Below, piece after piece: positions 17,479 through 28,222 of a stretch of 43,812 nt of DNA. Every line of letters begins with the position of its first letter. The first letter of the stretch is position 1. The position numbers were made by a program, and so were the translations under genes. The stretch covers positions 12,392-56,203 of the forward strand of contig NYZU01000009.1 of NCBI GenBank assembly GCA_002686055.1, read 5' to 3'. The notes beneath the pieces were generated by a model. That model was given only the letters and a program-made list of their open reading frames with translations, ran no database searches and was not told the origin of the DNA. The DNA is from Oceanospirillaceae bacterium. GTDB lineage: Bacteria > Pseudomonadota > Gammaproteobacteria > Pseudomonadales > Balneatricaceae.

Positions 17479-18264
17479 ATGAGTCAAGAAGTTGTCAACA
17501 TACAACGCCAGAATGGTATTTATACCGTGGAACTGGATCGACCCAAAGCCAATGCCATCGACCTTGCCACCAGTCGCCAACTTGGTGAAGCATTTCAAGC
17601 ATTCCGTGATGACCCTGAGATGCGTGTCGCCATCATTAAAACTGCTGGCGAGCGCTTCTTTTGCGCTGGCTGGGACCTAAAAGCCGCCGCCGCTGGCGAT
17701 GCTGTTGATGGTGACTATGGCGTGGGGGGCTTTGGCGGCTTACAGGAACTACGTGATTTAAATAAACCCGTTATTGCGCAAGTGAGTGGTATTGCCTGTG
17801 GTGGCGGTTTTGAGCTAGCTTTATCGGCCGACCTAATCTATTGCACAGATGCATCCACCTTTGCCCTGCCAGAAATTAAATCAGGTACTGTGGCCGATGC
17901 CGCCAGTATCAAACTTCCCAAGCGTATTCCCTACCATATAGCTATGGAGATGCTGTTTACTGGTCGCTGGATTGATGCCCAAGAAGCCAAAACTTGGGGT
18001 ATTGTTAATGAGGTACTCGCTACTGATCAACTGGAAGCTCGGGTTAACGAAGTTGCCCAACAATTAGCTAGCGGCCCACCCTTGGTATTTGCCGCCATTA
18101 AAGAAGTAGTGCGCGAAGCGGAAGCCATGAAATTTCAGGATGCAATGAATCTAATTACCTCACGCCAGTTTGCCACCGTCGATACCTTGTATGGCAGTGA
18201 AGATAATCTTGAAGGTGCCAAAGCCTTTGCCGAAGGGCGTGATCCTGTTTGGCAGGGTAAATAA
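17479..18264 (+). CDS. CaiD-like enoyl-CoA hydratase/isomerase (carnitinyl-CoA dehydratase-like)
   Basis: Crotonase-fold enzyme of 261 residues. It tracks E. coli CaiD closely by eye: LDRPKANAID near residue 20, FRDDPEMRVAI, FFCAGWDLKAAA near 60, the oxyanion and catalytic block CGGGFELALSADL near 110, the second catalytic segment FALPEIKSGT near 135, and the end EGRDPVWQGK. CaiD interconverts crotonobetainyl-CoA and carnitinyl-CoA. No caiA, caiB, caiC or caiT neighbour is present, so carnitine use is not shown and another enoyl-CoA may be the substrate. The ATG has CGGAG about 9 bases upstream. It diverges from rnr and is convergent with the small secreted gene. Confidence 0.85.
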   Translation: MSQEVVNIQRQNGIYTVELDRPKANAIDLATSRQLGEAFQAFRDDPEMRVAIIKTAGERFFCAGWDLKAAAAGDAVDGDYGVGGFGGLQELRDLNKPVIAQVSGIACGGGFELALSADLIYCTDASTFALPEIKSGTVADAASIKLPKRIPYHIAMEMLFTGRWIDAQEAKTWGIVNEVLATDQLEARVNEVAQQLASGPPLVFAAIKEVVREAEAMKFQDAMNLITSRQFATVDTLYGSEDNLEGAKAFAEGRDPVWQGK

Positions 18265-18382
18265 TTGTTCTCAAAAACATCGTAACGATTCGATTTTTAT
18301 CTAATTGAGCCAAACCCAGTAAATTTTGGCTTTTACTGTATCCAACTGCTGTAGACAAACAGTTAGTTTTTATCTGTGGTAT

Positions 18383-18784
18383 TTATAAATACCAATCCCA
18401 ACCACTACGGCATTCTTCTGCTATCTCCGGTATTTTAAGAAATAGTCTGCAACTTGGGCACTGTTCGTTTAGATATACTATGGCATCAACAGTGGCCCAG
18501 CCATTAGGAACTGACGTCTCCGGTTCTTTGGGCACACTATTAAAGATTGGGTTACTTAGTGATATTGTCGTTGCTTGCTTTTTTTCAGCAAACCATACTG
18601 CTTTACATATTGCATATTCAAGAATCACTTCAGTGGGCGCAATCGCCTGAAAGCTAAATAGGTCATCTTCCATATTGAAGAATGAGACTGACATTGATTC
18701 TGCAAGTGGCTGCTGACTTGTATCTTCAGCAGTAGCAAAGCTGGATAACGTCAATAAAATAAATCCAAACAGCATCTTTTTCAT
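18383..18784 (-). CDS. Small secreted protein of unknown function
   Basis: I do not recognise this 133-residue protein. It starts with a clear signal peptide (MKKMLFGFILLTLSSFATA, likely cleaved after Ala19), so it is periplasmic or beyond. The mature part of about 114 residues has four cysteines, two as CPSC near residue 112, one earlier (AICKAVW near 59) and one near the end (EECRSGWDWYL), so disulfides are likely. CPSC resembles a redox motif but lies outside any thioredoxin fold that I can see. It stands alone between purA and the caiD-like gene, separated from purA by a bidirectional terminator. No start signals other than the ATG were identified. Confidence 0.72.
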   Translation of the reverse strand: MKKMLFGFILLTLSSFATAEDTSQQPLAESMSVSFFNMEDDLFSFQAIAPTEVILEYAICKAVWFAEKKQATTISLSNPIFNSVPKEPETSVPNGWATVDAIVYLNEQCPSCRLFLKIPEIAEECRSGWDWYL

Positions 18785-18946
18785 TTTTTCTTATACCTTT
18801 TATATACCGTAGTCGCACTTTTCAATCCAAGTAGTAGGCAATTATACTGCTATATGGAAAGTATAATAGCCCTTAAACTTTTTACTTATATAAGCGTTGC
18901 AATAAGGAAATTTATAGTTAAGGTGCATCTGGCAAATAGCGACCAC

Positions 18947-18976
18947 AAAAAAGGCAACCCGAAGGTTGCCTTTTTT
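18947..18976. terminator. Bidirectional terminator after purA
   Basis: GGCAACC (18953-18959), loop CGAA, GGTTGCC (18964-18970), with A6 on the left and T6 on the right. It works for purA on the minus strand and would also stop plus-strand transcripts. The 18785-19012 gap holds nothing else that I can support. Confidence 0.9.
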
Positions 18977-19012
18977 ATTTCATCACCAGCCAAATGGCTT
19001 ATTTAAGCGTTA

Positions 19013-21534
<2,522 letters not shown>

Positions 21535-21551
21535 GGTATCTCTTATCTCTC

Positions 21552-21746
21552 CTAACGTACCAGCCATAATATGACTAAGCCTAAAAGCATACTAAACAGG
21601 CCCAACCAGCGCATATTGGCATCACTAATCTGAGCCAATTGTGCCACTAGTCGACGCCAGCGTTGTGGGTATAGAAATGGCATTATTCCTTCCAGTATTA
21701 GCATTAAGCTTATGGCTACTAGAAGGCTACTGGCCAAATCCATCAT
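21552..21746 (-). CDS. DUF2065 family small membrane protein
   Basis: A 64-residue inner-membrane protein with two hydrophobic helices (residues about 3-24 and 46-64) around a short basic loop with PQRWRRL. This is the pattern of DUF2065, a small protein that in many gammaproteobacteria lies between hflC and hisZ. Two ATGs and a GTG stand in a row at the start (GTG at 21749, ATG at 21746 and 21743); the first ATG is used. Here hflK and hflC are absent upstream; the rplS operon takes their place. Function is unknown. It is followed by hisZ with 17 bases between stop and start. Confidence 0.85.
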   Translation of the reverse strand: MMDLASSLLVAISLMLILEGIMPFLYPQRWRRLVAQLAQISDANMRWLGLFSMLLGLVILWLVR

Positions 21747-21793
21747 CACTATCCCGCTTGCTTTGGCTTACCCAAAAGGGTCGTTTTAAACAC

Positions 21794-21840
21794 AAAAAAA
21801 CCGGGCATCACAAACTACTTATTGAGCTTGCTTCCCGGTT
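21794..21840 (-). terminator. Terminator-like hairpin upstream of DUF2065-hisZ-purA
   Basis: On the minus strand AACCGGG (21840-21834) pairs with CCCGGTT (21805-21799), with an inner helix CAAGCT/AGTTTG, and is followed by a seven-base T run (21800-21794). It lies about 50 bases before the DUF2065 start. A possible -10 TAGAAT at 21851-21846 would make transcripts begin at the hairpin. It may end rplS read-through or attenuate the operon. Confidence 0.6.
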
Positions 21841-21983
21841 GACCGATTCTACCCTTTTAGTCCCCAAATAACCACTTTTTTATCTATTTGACTGGCAATA
21901 AACTGGTAATGACGACAGGAATATTCATTACTTACCAAGACTAGCCGAGCCAATGAATTTAAGGGCTGTTTTGCTGCAGGCAT

Positions 21984-22081
21984 AAAAAACCCGCTGTTTA
22001 GTGTGGAGTAAAAAAACCGTTACTGGCACTGGCAAGATCCAGAGCCTTTCACAATCATTCTATCCAGCTTTGCAGCGGGCT
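21984..22081 (-). other. Structured region after rplS (terminator cluster or small RNA candidate)
   Basis: On the minus strand CAGCGGGC... begins with GCCCGCTG (about 22080-22073) and ends with CAGCGGG (21996-21990) followed by six T. A 7-bp inner hairpin, GGC-T-CTGG/CCAG-T-GCC, is followed by its own seven-T run at 22017-22011. Either one long-armed terminator or two tandem ones end the rpsP-rplS transcript. No gene is seen in 21841-21983. Confidence 0.5.
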
Positions 22082-22119
22082 TTTGGCACCACTCTTGGCG
22101 AGTGATTAAAAAGTGTCGT

Positions 22120-22488
22120 TTACGCTTCGCGCTTAGACAACTTTTCTTTAATACGTGCAGCTTTACCAGACAATTCACGCAAGTAGTAAAGCTTAGCCTG
22201 ACGCACGTCACCACGACGCTTAACAGTCACACTATCAACTTGATGACTAAAGGTCTGGAAAGTACGCTCAACACCCACACCGTGAGAAATTTTACGTACA
22301 GTAAAGGCTGAGTTCATGCCACGGTTACGTTTGCCAATGACTATACCTTCATAGGCCTGCAAACGCTCGCGGTTACCTTCTTTTACTTTTACCTGAACGA
22401 CAACGGTATCACCGGGGCCGAAATCAGGGATTTCTTTGTTCATTTGTTCAGCTTCAAGTTGCTGAATGATGCTATTTTTGCTGCTCAT
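22120..22488 (-). CDS. rplS: 50S ribosomal protein L19
   Basis: L19 sits at the 30S-50S interface. The 122-residue protein has the expected [24 protein letters not shown] (residues about 21-44), the [12 protein letters not shown] block and [17 protein letters not shown]. The ATG is preceded by TAGGAGC. Last gene of rpsP-rimM-trmD-rplS, 9 bases after trmD, with structured terminators beyond it at 21984-22081. Confidence 0.98.
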   Translation of the reverse strand: MSSKNSIIQQLEAEQMNKEIPDFGPGDTVVVQVKVKEGNRERLQAYEGIVIGKRNRGMNSAFTVRKISHGVGVERTFQTFSHQVDSVTVKRRGDVRQAKLYYLRELSGKAARIKEKLSKREA

Positions 22489-22497
22489 GGCTCGCTC

Positions 22498-23250
22498 CTA
22501 TTCTTCAACCGCTGACGTTGCCGTCGTGCGGATAAAATCTGCTAAAGATTGTTGCTGCTCTGCAGTTAGCGTTGTTTGGTCTAGTAAGTCAGGTCGCCGC
22601 TGCCAAGTTCGTCCCAGTTGTTGTTGCATTCGCCATTTGGCAATTGCTTGATGATCACCACTTAAGAGTACCTCTGGTACTTCTATACCATCGACCACTT
22701 CGGGCCGAGTATAGTGTGGGCAATCTAACAACCCTTGGGCAAATGAATCTTCCTGCGCCGACTCTGTGTGTCCCAATACCCCTGGCAACATGCGTGCGAC
22801 AGCGTCGATCAAGACCATGGCTGGCAATTCGCCTCCGCTAAGTACAAAATCACCTAACGACCATTCTTCATCAATGTCGGTAGTCATTAAACGTTCGTCG
22901 ATACCTTCGTAACGTCCTGCCACCAACACCAAGCTTTCCAGCTCGGCTAACGCTAACACACCCGATTGATCTAATTTACGGCCTTGGGGTGATAAGTAAA
23001 TCACCTTGGGGTTTGGTAAATCAGCCTTAGCAGCAGTAATGGCATCACGTAAAGGCTGCACCTTCATCAACATGCCTGGACCACCACCGTATGGTCTATC
23101 ATCAACCGTGCGATGTTTGTCATGGGTAAAGTCGCGCGGGTTAATTCCCGTTACTTGCAACAATCCTTGTTGCACTGCTCTGCCGGTAACGCCAAAGTCC
23201 GTAATGGACTGGAGCATTTCGGGAAACAGTGTAACGACACTTACCTTCAC
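22498..23250 (-). CDS. trmD: TrmD, tRNA (guanine-N1-)-methyltransferase
   Basis: SPOUT enzyme that makes m1G37 in tRNAs reading CNN and prevents +1 frameshifting. The 250-residue protein shows the SAM-binding knot as [11 protein letters not shown] near residue 86, [15 protein letters not shown] near 108, and [17 protein letters not shown] near 128, followed by the C-terminal domain with [11 protein letters not shown]. Length is normal. It starts 10 bases after the rimM stop. Confidence 0.98.
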   Translation of the reverse strand: MKVSVVTLFPEMLQSITDFGVTGRAVQQGLLQVTGINPRDFTHDKHRTVDDRPYGGGPGMLMKVQPLRDAITAAKADLPNPKVIYLSPQGRKLDQSGVLALAELESLVLVAGRYEGIDERLMTTDIDEEWSLGDFVLSGGELPAMVLIDAVARMLPGVLGHTESAQEDSFAQGLLDCPHYTRPEVVDGIEVPEVLLSGDHQAIAKWRMQQQLGRTWQRRPDLLDQTTLTAEQQQSLADFIRTTATSAVEE

Positions 23251-23260
23251 CTACTTTTAC

Positions 23261-23785
23261 CTAAAAGTCCGGATCCCAATTAACCCGGATAACGCCTCCT
23301 GAGAGGTCAATCTTTGTAATCACCTGATCAGGTAACCAAGGTATCAGTCGCTCTTCGCTATCGATACTTTCTGGTCCGCCTTTTACCACCAGTACATCAT
23401 TAGCACCTGTGGCAATCAGATGGTCGACCTTACCCAGCTTCACGCCAGCTTCGGTCTCTACGTTCATTCCAGTCAGTTGTGACCAGTAATATTCCCCTTC
23501 GTCTAAATCAGGTAACTTACTTTGGTCTACCGCTATCTCAGCACCAGCATAAAGCTTAGCTTGATCTCGGTCATAACAACCTTCCATTTGGGCTATTAGT
23601 CCTTTGCCATGATGTTTGCCTTGTTTAACTTTTACTTCCTGCCATTGGCCATTAAGATAAATCTGCCAAGGCTGATAAGTAAAAATGTTATCCATGGGTT
23701 CAGTATTAGAAAATACTTTTACCCAGCCCTTTACCCCATAAACGGTGGTAATTCGACCGAGCTTTACGCGCGAGTCTTGGGCCAT
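23261..23785 (-). CDS. rimM: RimM, 16S rRNA maturation factor
   Basis: RimM binds free 30S subunits and helps fold the 16S 3' head domain around S19. The 174-residue protein has the N-terminal barrel (KLGRITTVYGVKGWVKVFS) and a C-terminal PRC-barrel (YYWSQLTGMNVETEAGVKLGKVDHLIATGANDV region, ending RLIPWLPDQVI). AAGGA lies about 8 bases before the ATG. Order and spacing are those of the usual rpsP-rimM-trmD-rplS operon. Confidence 0.97.
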   Translation of the reverse strand: MAQDSRVKLGRITTVYGVKGWVKVFSNTEPMDNIFTYQPWQIYLNGQWQEVKVKQGKHHGKGLIAQMEGCYDRDQAKLYAGAEIAVDQSKLPDLDEGEYYWSQLTGMNVETEAGVKLGKVDHLIATGANDVLVVKGGPESIDSEERLIPWLPDQVITKIDLSGGVIRVNWDPDF

Positions 23786-23821
23786 ACAAACGATCCTTTG
23801 CTTAGACTAGGTTGCCTAAAA

Positions 23822-24073
23822 TTATTCGGCTGCGTTACGCGCAGCTTTTATCAAACCGGCTACACGGTCACTTGCCTGAGCACCTTTGCTCAACCAATAG
23901 TCAACTCGTTCTAGATCGATACGAGAGACTTCTTCCTGACCACGAGCAACAGGATTGAAGAACCCCACACGCTCGATAAAGCGACCATCACGCGCACGGC
24001 GCTGGTCAGCTACGGTTAAATGATAGAATGGACGCTTTTTAGAGCCTCCACGAGCTAAACGAATGATTACCAT
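23822..24073 (-). CDS. rpsP: 30S ribosomal protein S16
   Basis: S16 is an early assembly protein of the 30S body. The 83-residue sequence opens with [18 protein letters not shown] and continues [17 protein letters not shown], both diagnostic; length is normal. First gene of rpsP-rimM-trmD-rplS, with a promoter about 110 bases upstream. Confidence 0.98.
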   Translation of the reverse strand: MVIIRLARGGSKKRPFYHLTVADQRRARDGRFIERVGFFNPVARGQEEVSRIDLERVDYWLSKGAQASDRVAGLIKAARNAAE

Positions 24074-24182
24074 GCGTTAGATCCCTTATGTCGTGTGAGT
24101 TTTGAAATCGCTCACTGTTTATCAGTGCGATGCGACACCATGCCACATCACGCTCGTTAGGGCAGTCCCCACGAGGGCGCGT

Positions 24183-24211
24183 ATTATATAAGAAATAAAG
24201 GGAAATGAAAA
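24183..24211 (-). promoter_or_regulatory. Promoter of rpsP-rimM-trmD-rplS
   Basis: Minus-strand -10 TATAAT (24188-24183) followed by ACGCGCCC, a GC-rich discriminator typical of stringently controlled genes, with a weak -35 TTTTCA (24211-24206) 17 bases upstream. The leader would be about 100 bases. Confidence 0.65.
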
Positions 24212-24215
24212 GCAT

Positions 24216-24250
24216 CCTAGGCCCATGAACCTTGGTTCAAACAGGCCTAG
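24216..24250 (-). terminator. Probable terminator of ffh
   Basis: Minus-strand CTAGGCC (24250-24244) pairs with GGCCTAG (about 24223-24217) around an inner palindrome TGAACCTTGGTTCA (24226-24239). The T-rich tail (GCTTTTCATTT) is imperfect. It lies between the ffh stop and the rpsP promoter. Confidence 0.6.
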
Positions 24251-24302
24251 ATTACGGCTTTTATAAATGGATGTATTTGCCGCTCACAAGTCGACAATAA
24301 AT

Positions 24303-25754
24303 TTACTTTTTCTTGCCAAAGGGTAAGCCACCGCCAAGGCCGGGCATACCACCCATACCTGGTGGCAAACCACCTGGCATACCGCCACCCATGCCTCCAC
24401 CCATACCCGGTGGCATATTGCCTTGCATGCCGCGCATCATATTTTTCATGCCGCCTTTGCCAGACATCTTTTTCATCATTTTTTGCATCTGTTTATGCTG
24501 CTTTAACAGACGATTAACATCTTGAATTTGGGTACCTGAGCCAGCGGCAATACGACGCTTACGGGAACCATTAATGGTATCTGGGAAAAAGCGTTCTTTG
24601 GGGGTCATGGAATTAATCACCGCTTCCATTTGCACAAAGTTTTTCTCGGCTCCAGCTGCCTGTGCTGCCTGTGCCATACCACCCATGCCCGGCAACTTAT
24701 CTAGCAGGCCTGCCATACCGCCCATATTCTTCATTTGCTGTAATTGATCGCGGAAGTCTTCAAGATCAAAGCCTTTGCCTTTTTTAAGCTTCTTAACTAG
24801 CTTCTCGGCTTTGGCTTTATCGACTTTCTGTTCTGCCTCTTCGATCAGAGATAGCACATCACCCATACCCAAGATGCGCGAAGCGACACGATCAGGATGG
24901 AATGGCTCTAAAGCCTCTACCTTTTCTCCTACACCCAAGAATTTAATAGGCTTGCCAGTAATATGACGCACCGAGAGGGCGGCACCACCACGGGCATCAC
25001 CATCGGTCTTACTCAATACCACACCCGTCAACGGTAAGGCCTCGTTAAAGGCTTTTGCCGTATTGGCGGCATCTTGACCGGTCATGGCATCAACCACAAA
25101 TAGGGTTTCGACAGGCTTGGCCATGGCATGCAGAGCTTGCACTTCATTCATCATGTCGCTATCGACATGGAGACGACCAGCGGTATCCACAATCACCACA
25201 TCATGGTGCTGCTGCTTAGCATGTTGTATGGCGGCCTCAGCAATACTGACTGGGGTTTGCATTACCGTCGATGGAAAGAAGTTAGCGCCCACTTCTGTTG
25301 CTAGCGTTTCTAGCTGCTTGATGGCGGCAGGACGATAAACGTCAACACTTACCAAAAGTACGGATTTCTTTTCTCGTTCTTGCAAATATTTGGCTAGCTT
25401 AGCCGTGGATGTGGTTTTACCCGCACCTTGTAAGCCGGCCATTAAGATTACAGCAGGTGGTTGGGCTGCTAAGTTTAAGCTTTCATTAGCACTACCCATA
25501 ACCGCTTCCAGCTCTTGCTGGACGATTTTCACAAACACCTGACCTGGGCTTAAGCTCTTGCTTACTTCGGTACCAACAGCCCGCTCTTTTACCTGTTCAA
25601 TAAAGTCCTTTACCACCGGCAAGGCCACATCCGCCTCCAGCAAGGCCATCCGCACTTCACGTAAAGTGGCTTTAATATTGTCTTCGGTTAAGCGGGCTTG
25701 GCCACGAATATTTTTAAGGGTTTTGCCAAGGCGTTCGGTTAAATTTTCAAACAT
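24303..25754 (-). CDS. ffh: Ffh, signal recognition particle protein (SRP54)
   Basis: GTPase of the signal recognition particle that carries ribosomes making membrane proteins to FtsY and SecYEG. From the ATG at 25754 (MFENLTERLG) it has 483 residues, the upstream 19 codons being outside the family. The N domain helices are followed by the G1 loop LQGAGKTTSTAKLA near residue 106, the VDTAGR motif and the TKTDGDARGG-like region; the C-terminal M domain contains the SRP RNA-binding GSGTQIQDVNRLLKQ and a tail rich in Gly, Met and Pro, somewhat longer than the E. coli one. GAG lies 6 bases before the start. Confidence 0.98.
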   Translation of the reverse strand: MFENLTERLGKTLKNIRGQARLTEDNIKATLREVRMALLEADVALPVVKDFIEQVKERAVGTEVSKSLSPGQVFVKIVQQELEAVMGSANESLNLAAQPPAVILMAGLQGAGKTTSTAKLAKYLQEREKKSVLLVSVDVYRPAAIKQLETLATEVGANFFPSTVMQTPVSIAEAAIQHAKQQHHDVVIVDTAGRLHVDSDMMNEVQALHAMAKPVETLFVVDAMTGQDAANTAKAFNEALPLTGVVLSKTDGDARGGAALSVRHITGKPIKFLGVGEKVEALEPFHPDRVASRILGMGDVLSLIEEAEQKVDKAKAEKLVKKLKKGKGFDLEDFRDQLQQMKNMGGMAGLLDKLPGMGGMAQAAQAAGAEKNFVQMEAVINSMTPKERFFPDTINGSRKRRIAAGSGTQIQDVNRLLKQHKQMQKMMKKMSGKGGMKNMMRGMQGNMPPGMGGGMGGGMPGGLPPGMGGMPGLGGGLPFGKKK

Positions 25755-25882
25755 GAATATCTCGTTTGCATCTGGGTAACTTATGTTTAGGCCATGCTCT
25801 TGATTGCGCAACCATTTCCATGGCGTTAATTAAGCTCTATAAAGAGGCACATTAGGGCAACAAACCTAAAGGTAGTTAATAT

Positions 25883-25912
25883 ATTATACTCAGCTTCGTA
25901 GTATAACTTGAA
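25883..25912 (-). promoter_or_regulatory. Probable promoter of ffh
   Basis: Minus-strand -35 TTCAAG (25912-25907), 18 bases, -10 TATAAT (25888-25883), leaving a leader of about 120 bases before ffh. The signals for the divergent membrane gene at 26002 must lie in the same 250-base gap but I cannot place them. Confidence 0.55.
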
Positions 25913-26001
25913 TTACCGCTGATGGGCAGTTCCCTTAGGGCTGTTAAGCCATTACAATGGAGTTAATTGCTGGTCACTGCAAACTCGGGTTAAATAGACA
26001 G

Positions 26002-26790
26002 ATGATTTTAATTAGTAGCTTTATCGCCCTACTGGGATACCTTATCGGTGGCTGGCGCCAGCATAAGCTATTGGTAACCAGCTCTCCCCAGCAACAACCT
26101 CGTCCCACAAAAATTGCCATTATTGCCTGGCTGGCACATACCGTAACTGTCTATTTACATGCATTTACTAATGAGGGACTGTTGCTGGACTTAGGTTCTG
26201 CCACCTCCTTAACGGCATGGTGTGTGGTTGGCGTGGTTTTATTTAACAGTTTTCGTAAACCTGCAGCTAATTTGCTGGTGGTTATTATGCCCATGACGGC
26301 ATTGTGTGTAGCCTTTGCTATTTTCACCCCTCCTACGGCTGCGCCTATGGCTTATGCGACTGAACTGATGCTGCATATTTTGTTTTCCTTTTTGGCCTAT
26401 GCCTTGTTTGCTGTGGCGGCTTTGCAGGCAGTTATACTGGCCTACCAGAATACGGTTCTAAAAAGCCATCACTCTTCGGCTTTAATGCGTAACCTACCCC
26501 CTCTGCAAACCATGGAAAGCCTACTGTTTGAGATGTTGGCTGTGGGCATTATTATGCTGACCCTTGGCTTGGGCACTGGCTTTATCTATATGGAAGATAT
26601 GCTGGCGCAACAAGTAGCCCACAAAACCCTGCTGTCCTTGTGCGCCTGGGTTATTTTTGCTGGGCTCTTGGTTGGCCATTACCGTTTTGGTTGGCGTGGC
26701 CGCGTCGCTGTGCGCTGGACCTTAGTTGGCTTTGGCTTGCTGTTACTGGCCTATTTTGGCTCCAAGCTGGTGATTGAGTATTTGTTATAA
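26002..26790 (+). CDS. YpjD/CcsA-family integral membrane protein
   Basis: Inner-membrane protein of 262 residues with about eight hydrophobic segments, related to cytochrome c assembly proteins (CcsA/CcmC). The family histidines can be seen in LAHTVTVYLHAF, ELMLHILFSFLAYAL, QQVAHKTLLS and VGHYRFGWRGRVAVRW, the last being the conserved C-terminal block. The tryptophan-rich heme-handling motif of true CcmC is not evident, which fits the YpjD subgroup that is usually found next to ffh. The start at 26002 (MILISSFIALLGY) is preferred because homologs begin straight in the first helix; the ATG at 25957 would add 15 residues. Neither has a strong ribosome-binding site. Heme transport or insertion is not proven for this subgroup. 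Confidence 0.85.
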   Translation: MILISSFIALLGYLIGGWRQHKLLVTSSPQQQPRPTKIAIIAWLAHTVTVYLHAFTNEGLLLDLGSATSLTAWCVVGVVLFNSFRKPAANLLVVIMPMTALCVAFAIFTPPTAAPMAYATELMLHILFSFLAYALFAVAALQAVILAYQNTVLKSHHSSALMRNLPPLQTMESLLFEMLAVGIIMLTLGLGTGFIYMEDMLAQQVAHKTLLSLCAWVIFAGLLVGHYRFGWRGRVAVRWTLVGFGLLLLAYFGSKLVIEYLL

Positions 26791-26885
26791 CACTTCTTTA
26801 CTCCTACAGACATGTAGATTCCAGCAAATACTCCTTGACACAATGGCTCTGAAGCCTAAAAATTGAATTCCGTATATTACTAGAG

Positions 26886-28175
26886 GTGAACCACGCCTTG
26901 AGCGAGATTCCCATAGGCTATCTATGTGCTAGCCTGATTTTTTTGATCTTCCTTTCCGCTTTCTTCTCCAGTTCCGAAACTGGCATGATGTCTTTGGATC
27001 GCTATCGTTTGCGTCACTTGGTGAAACAAAAACACCGGGGCGCCCTGCGGGCTGCAAAATTGTTACAGCGCCCAGACAGATTGATTGGCGTTATCCTTAT
27101 TGGCAATAACTTTGTCAATATCTTGGCTTCTGCTATTGCCACTATGATCGCACTGCGACTAATGGGTGATGCTGGGGTAGCAGTAGCTACGGCGGTTTTG
27201 ACACTGATTATTTTGATCTTTGCTGAAGTAACGCCAAAAACAGTGGCGGCATTACGTCCTGAACGCATAGCTTTCCCCGCTTCTTTGATTCTGCGCCCTT
27301 TGTTAGTGGTGCTTTACCCCTTTGTATGGGTAGTCAATTCTATTTGTAATGGTCTATTGCGCCTGCTGGGCTTTAATACCAATGACCGCTCTAATGAGCA
27401 TTTAAGCACAGAAGAACTGCGTACTATTGTGAATGAAGCTGGCGCGCTGATTCCGCGCCGTAATCAATCCATGCTATTAAGCATACTGGATCTTGAAAGT
27501 GTTACCGTGGAAGATGTAATGATCCCACGTAACGAGATCGTTGGTATTGATATTGATGACGATATGGACAAGATTGTGGCGACTATTTACCAAAGCCCAC
27601 ATACCCGCCTGCCTATCTATCAAGATGAGTTAAATAATATTATTGGTGTTATCCATGTACGCCAAATTCTGCCTTTGCTACAAATGGAAAACCCTAGCAA
27701 GGATGATTTACTGGCTCTCTCCAAAGAACCTTATTTTGTGCCAGAAAGTACGGCCCTTAATACGCAGTTATTAAACTTCCAGAAGTCCAATCACTGGATG
27801 GCCTTAGTGGTGGATGAGTATGGGGATATCCAAGGCCTAACTACTCTGGAAGATATTCTTGAGGATATTGTTGGTGATATTGCTGAAGAGCAAGATGCCG
27901 AAGATGAAGATATTTATCCCCAGGAAGATGGCTCCTATTTTGTTGATGGTACAGCCACCATTCGTGATATCAATAAGACGTTAGATTGGGATCTACCATT
28001 GGATGGGCCCAAGACACTTAACGGCTTGATTACTGAAGGTTTGGAAGAGATACCGCAAAACAATGTGTGCTTGCAATTAGGGCCATATATGATCGAAACT
28101 GTGCAAATTAGCGATAACTTTATTAAAACCGCTAGGGTGCGCAAAGAGGTTTTAGAGCCAGCAGCAGAAGATTAA
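26886..28175 (+). CDS. CorB/CorC family (HlyC/CorC) membrane protein with CNNM and CBS domains
   Basis: A 429-residue protein with an N-terminal CNNM (DUF21) membrane domain of about four helices (IFLSAFFSSSETGMMS near residue 20-35 is its signature), then a CBS pair (VEDVMIPRNEIVGID near 205 and YLVPEST-like second CBS with LVVDEYGDIQGLTTLEDILEDIVGDI near 310) and a CorC_HlyC transporter-associated domain at the end. Family members are involved in Mg2+ export or magnesium homeostasis. The open frame begins with GTG at 26886, but AGAGG lies so close that a TTG at 26898 may be used. It follows the YpjD-like gene on the same strand by 95 bases; ffh, ypjD and corB neighbouring is typical of Pseudomonas relatives. 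Confidence 0.9.
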   Translation: MNHALSEIPIGYLCASLIFLIFLSAFFSSSETGMMSLDRYRLRHLVKQKHRGALRAAKLLQRPDRLIGVILIGNNFVNILASAIATMIALRLMGDAGVAVATAVLTLIILIFAEVTPKTVAALRPERIAFPASLILRPLLVVLYPFVWVVNSICNGLLRLLGFNTNDRSNEHLSTEELRTIVNEAGALIPRRNQSMLLSILDLESVTVEDVMIPRNEIVGIDIDDDMDKIVATIYQSPHTRLPIYQDELNNIIGVIHVRQILPLLQMENPSKDDLLALSKEPYFVPESTALNTQLLNFQKSNHWMALVVDEYGDIQGLTTLEDILEDIVGDIAEEQDAEDEDIYPQEDGSYFVDGTATIRDINKTLDWDLPLDGPKTLNGLITEGLEEIPQNNVCLQLGPYMIETVQISDNFIKTARVRKEVLEPAAED

Positions 28176-28186
28176 TTTCTGCTGCT
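28160..28186 (+). other. 10-bp hairpin around the corB stop codon
   Basis: AGCAGCAGAA (28160-28169), a 7-base loop that contains the TAA stop, and TTCTGCTGCT (28177-28186). There is no T run after it. A second weaker hairpin, GAAGCT...AGCTTC (28204-28221) followed by TTTAGCC, may serve as terminator for corB. Confidence 0.6.
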
Positions 28187-28222
28187 ATACAGAGCAATCA
28201 ACTGAAGCTCATTTAAGCTTCT

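Noticed and set aside
18265-18382. Possible terminator between the caiD-like gene and the small secreted gene
   Set aside because: No stem of useful strength followed by T was found.
21641-21871. 76-residue hydrophobic plus-strand frame
   Set aside because: It mirrors DUF2065 on the other strand, and extends into a terminator.
22020-22214. Small Cys-rich frame overlapping the end of rplS
   Set aside because: Its length is covered by rplS in another frame and by the terminator region; no ribosome-binding site.
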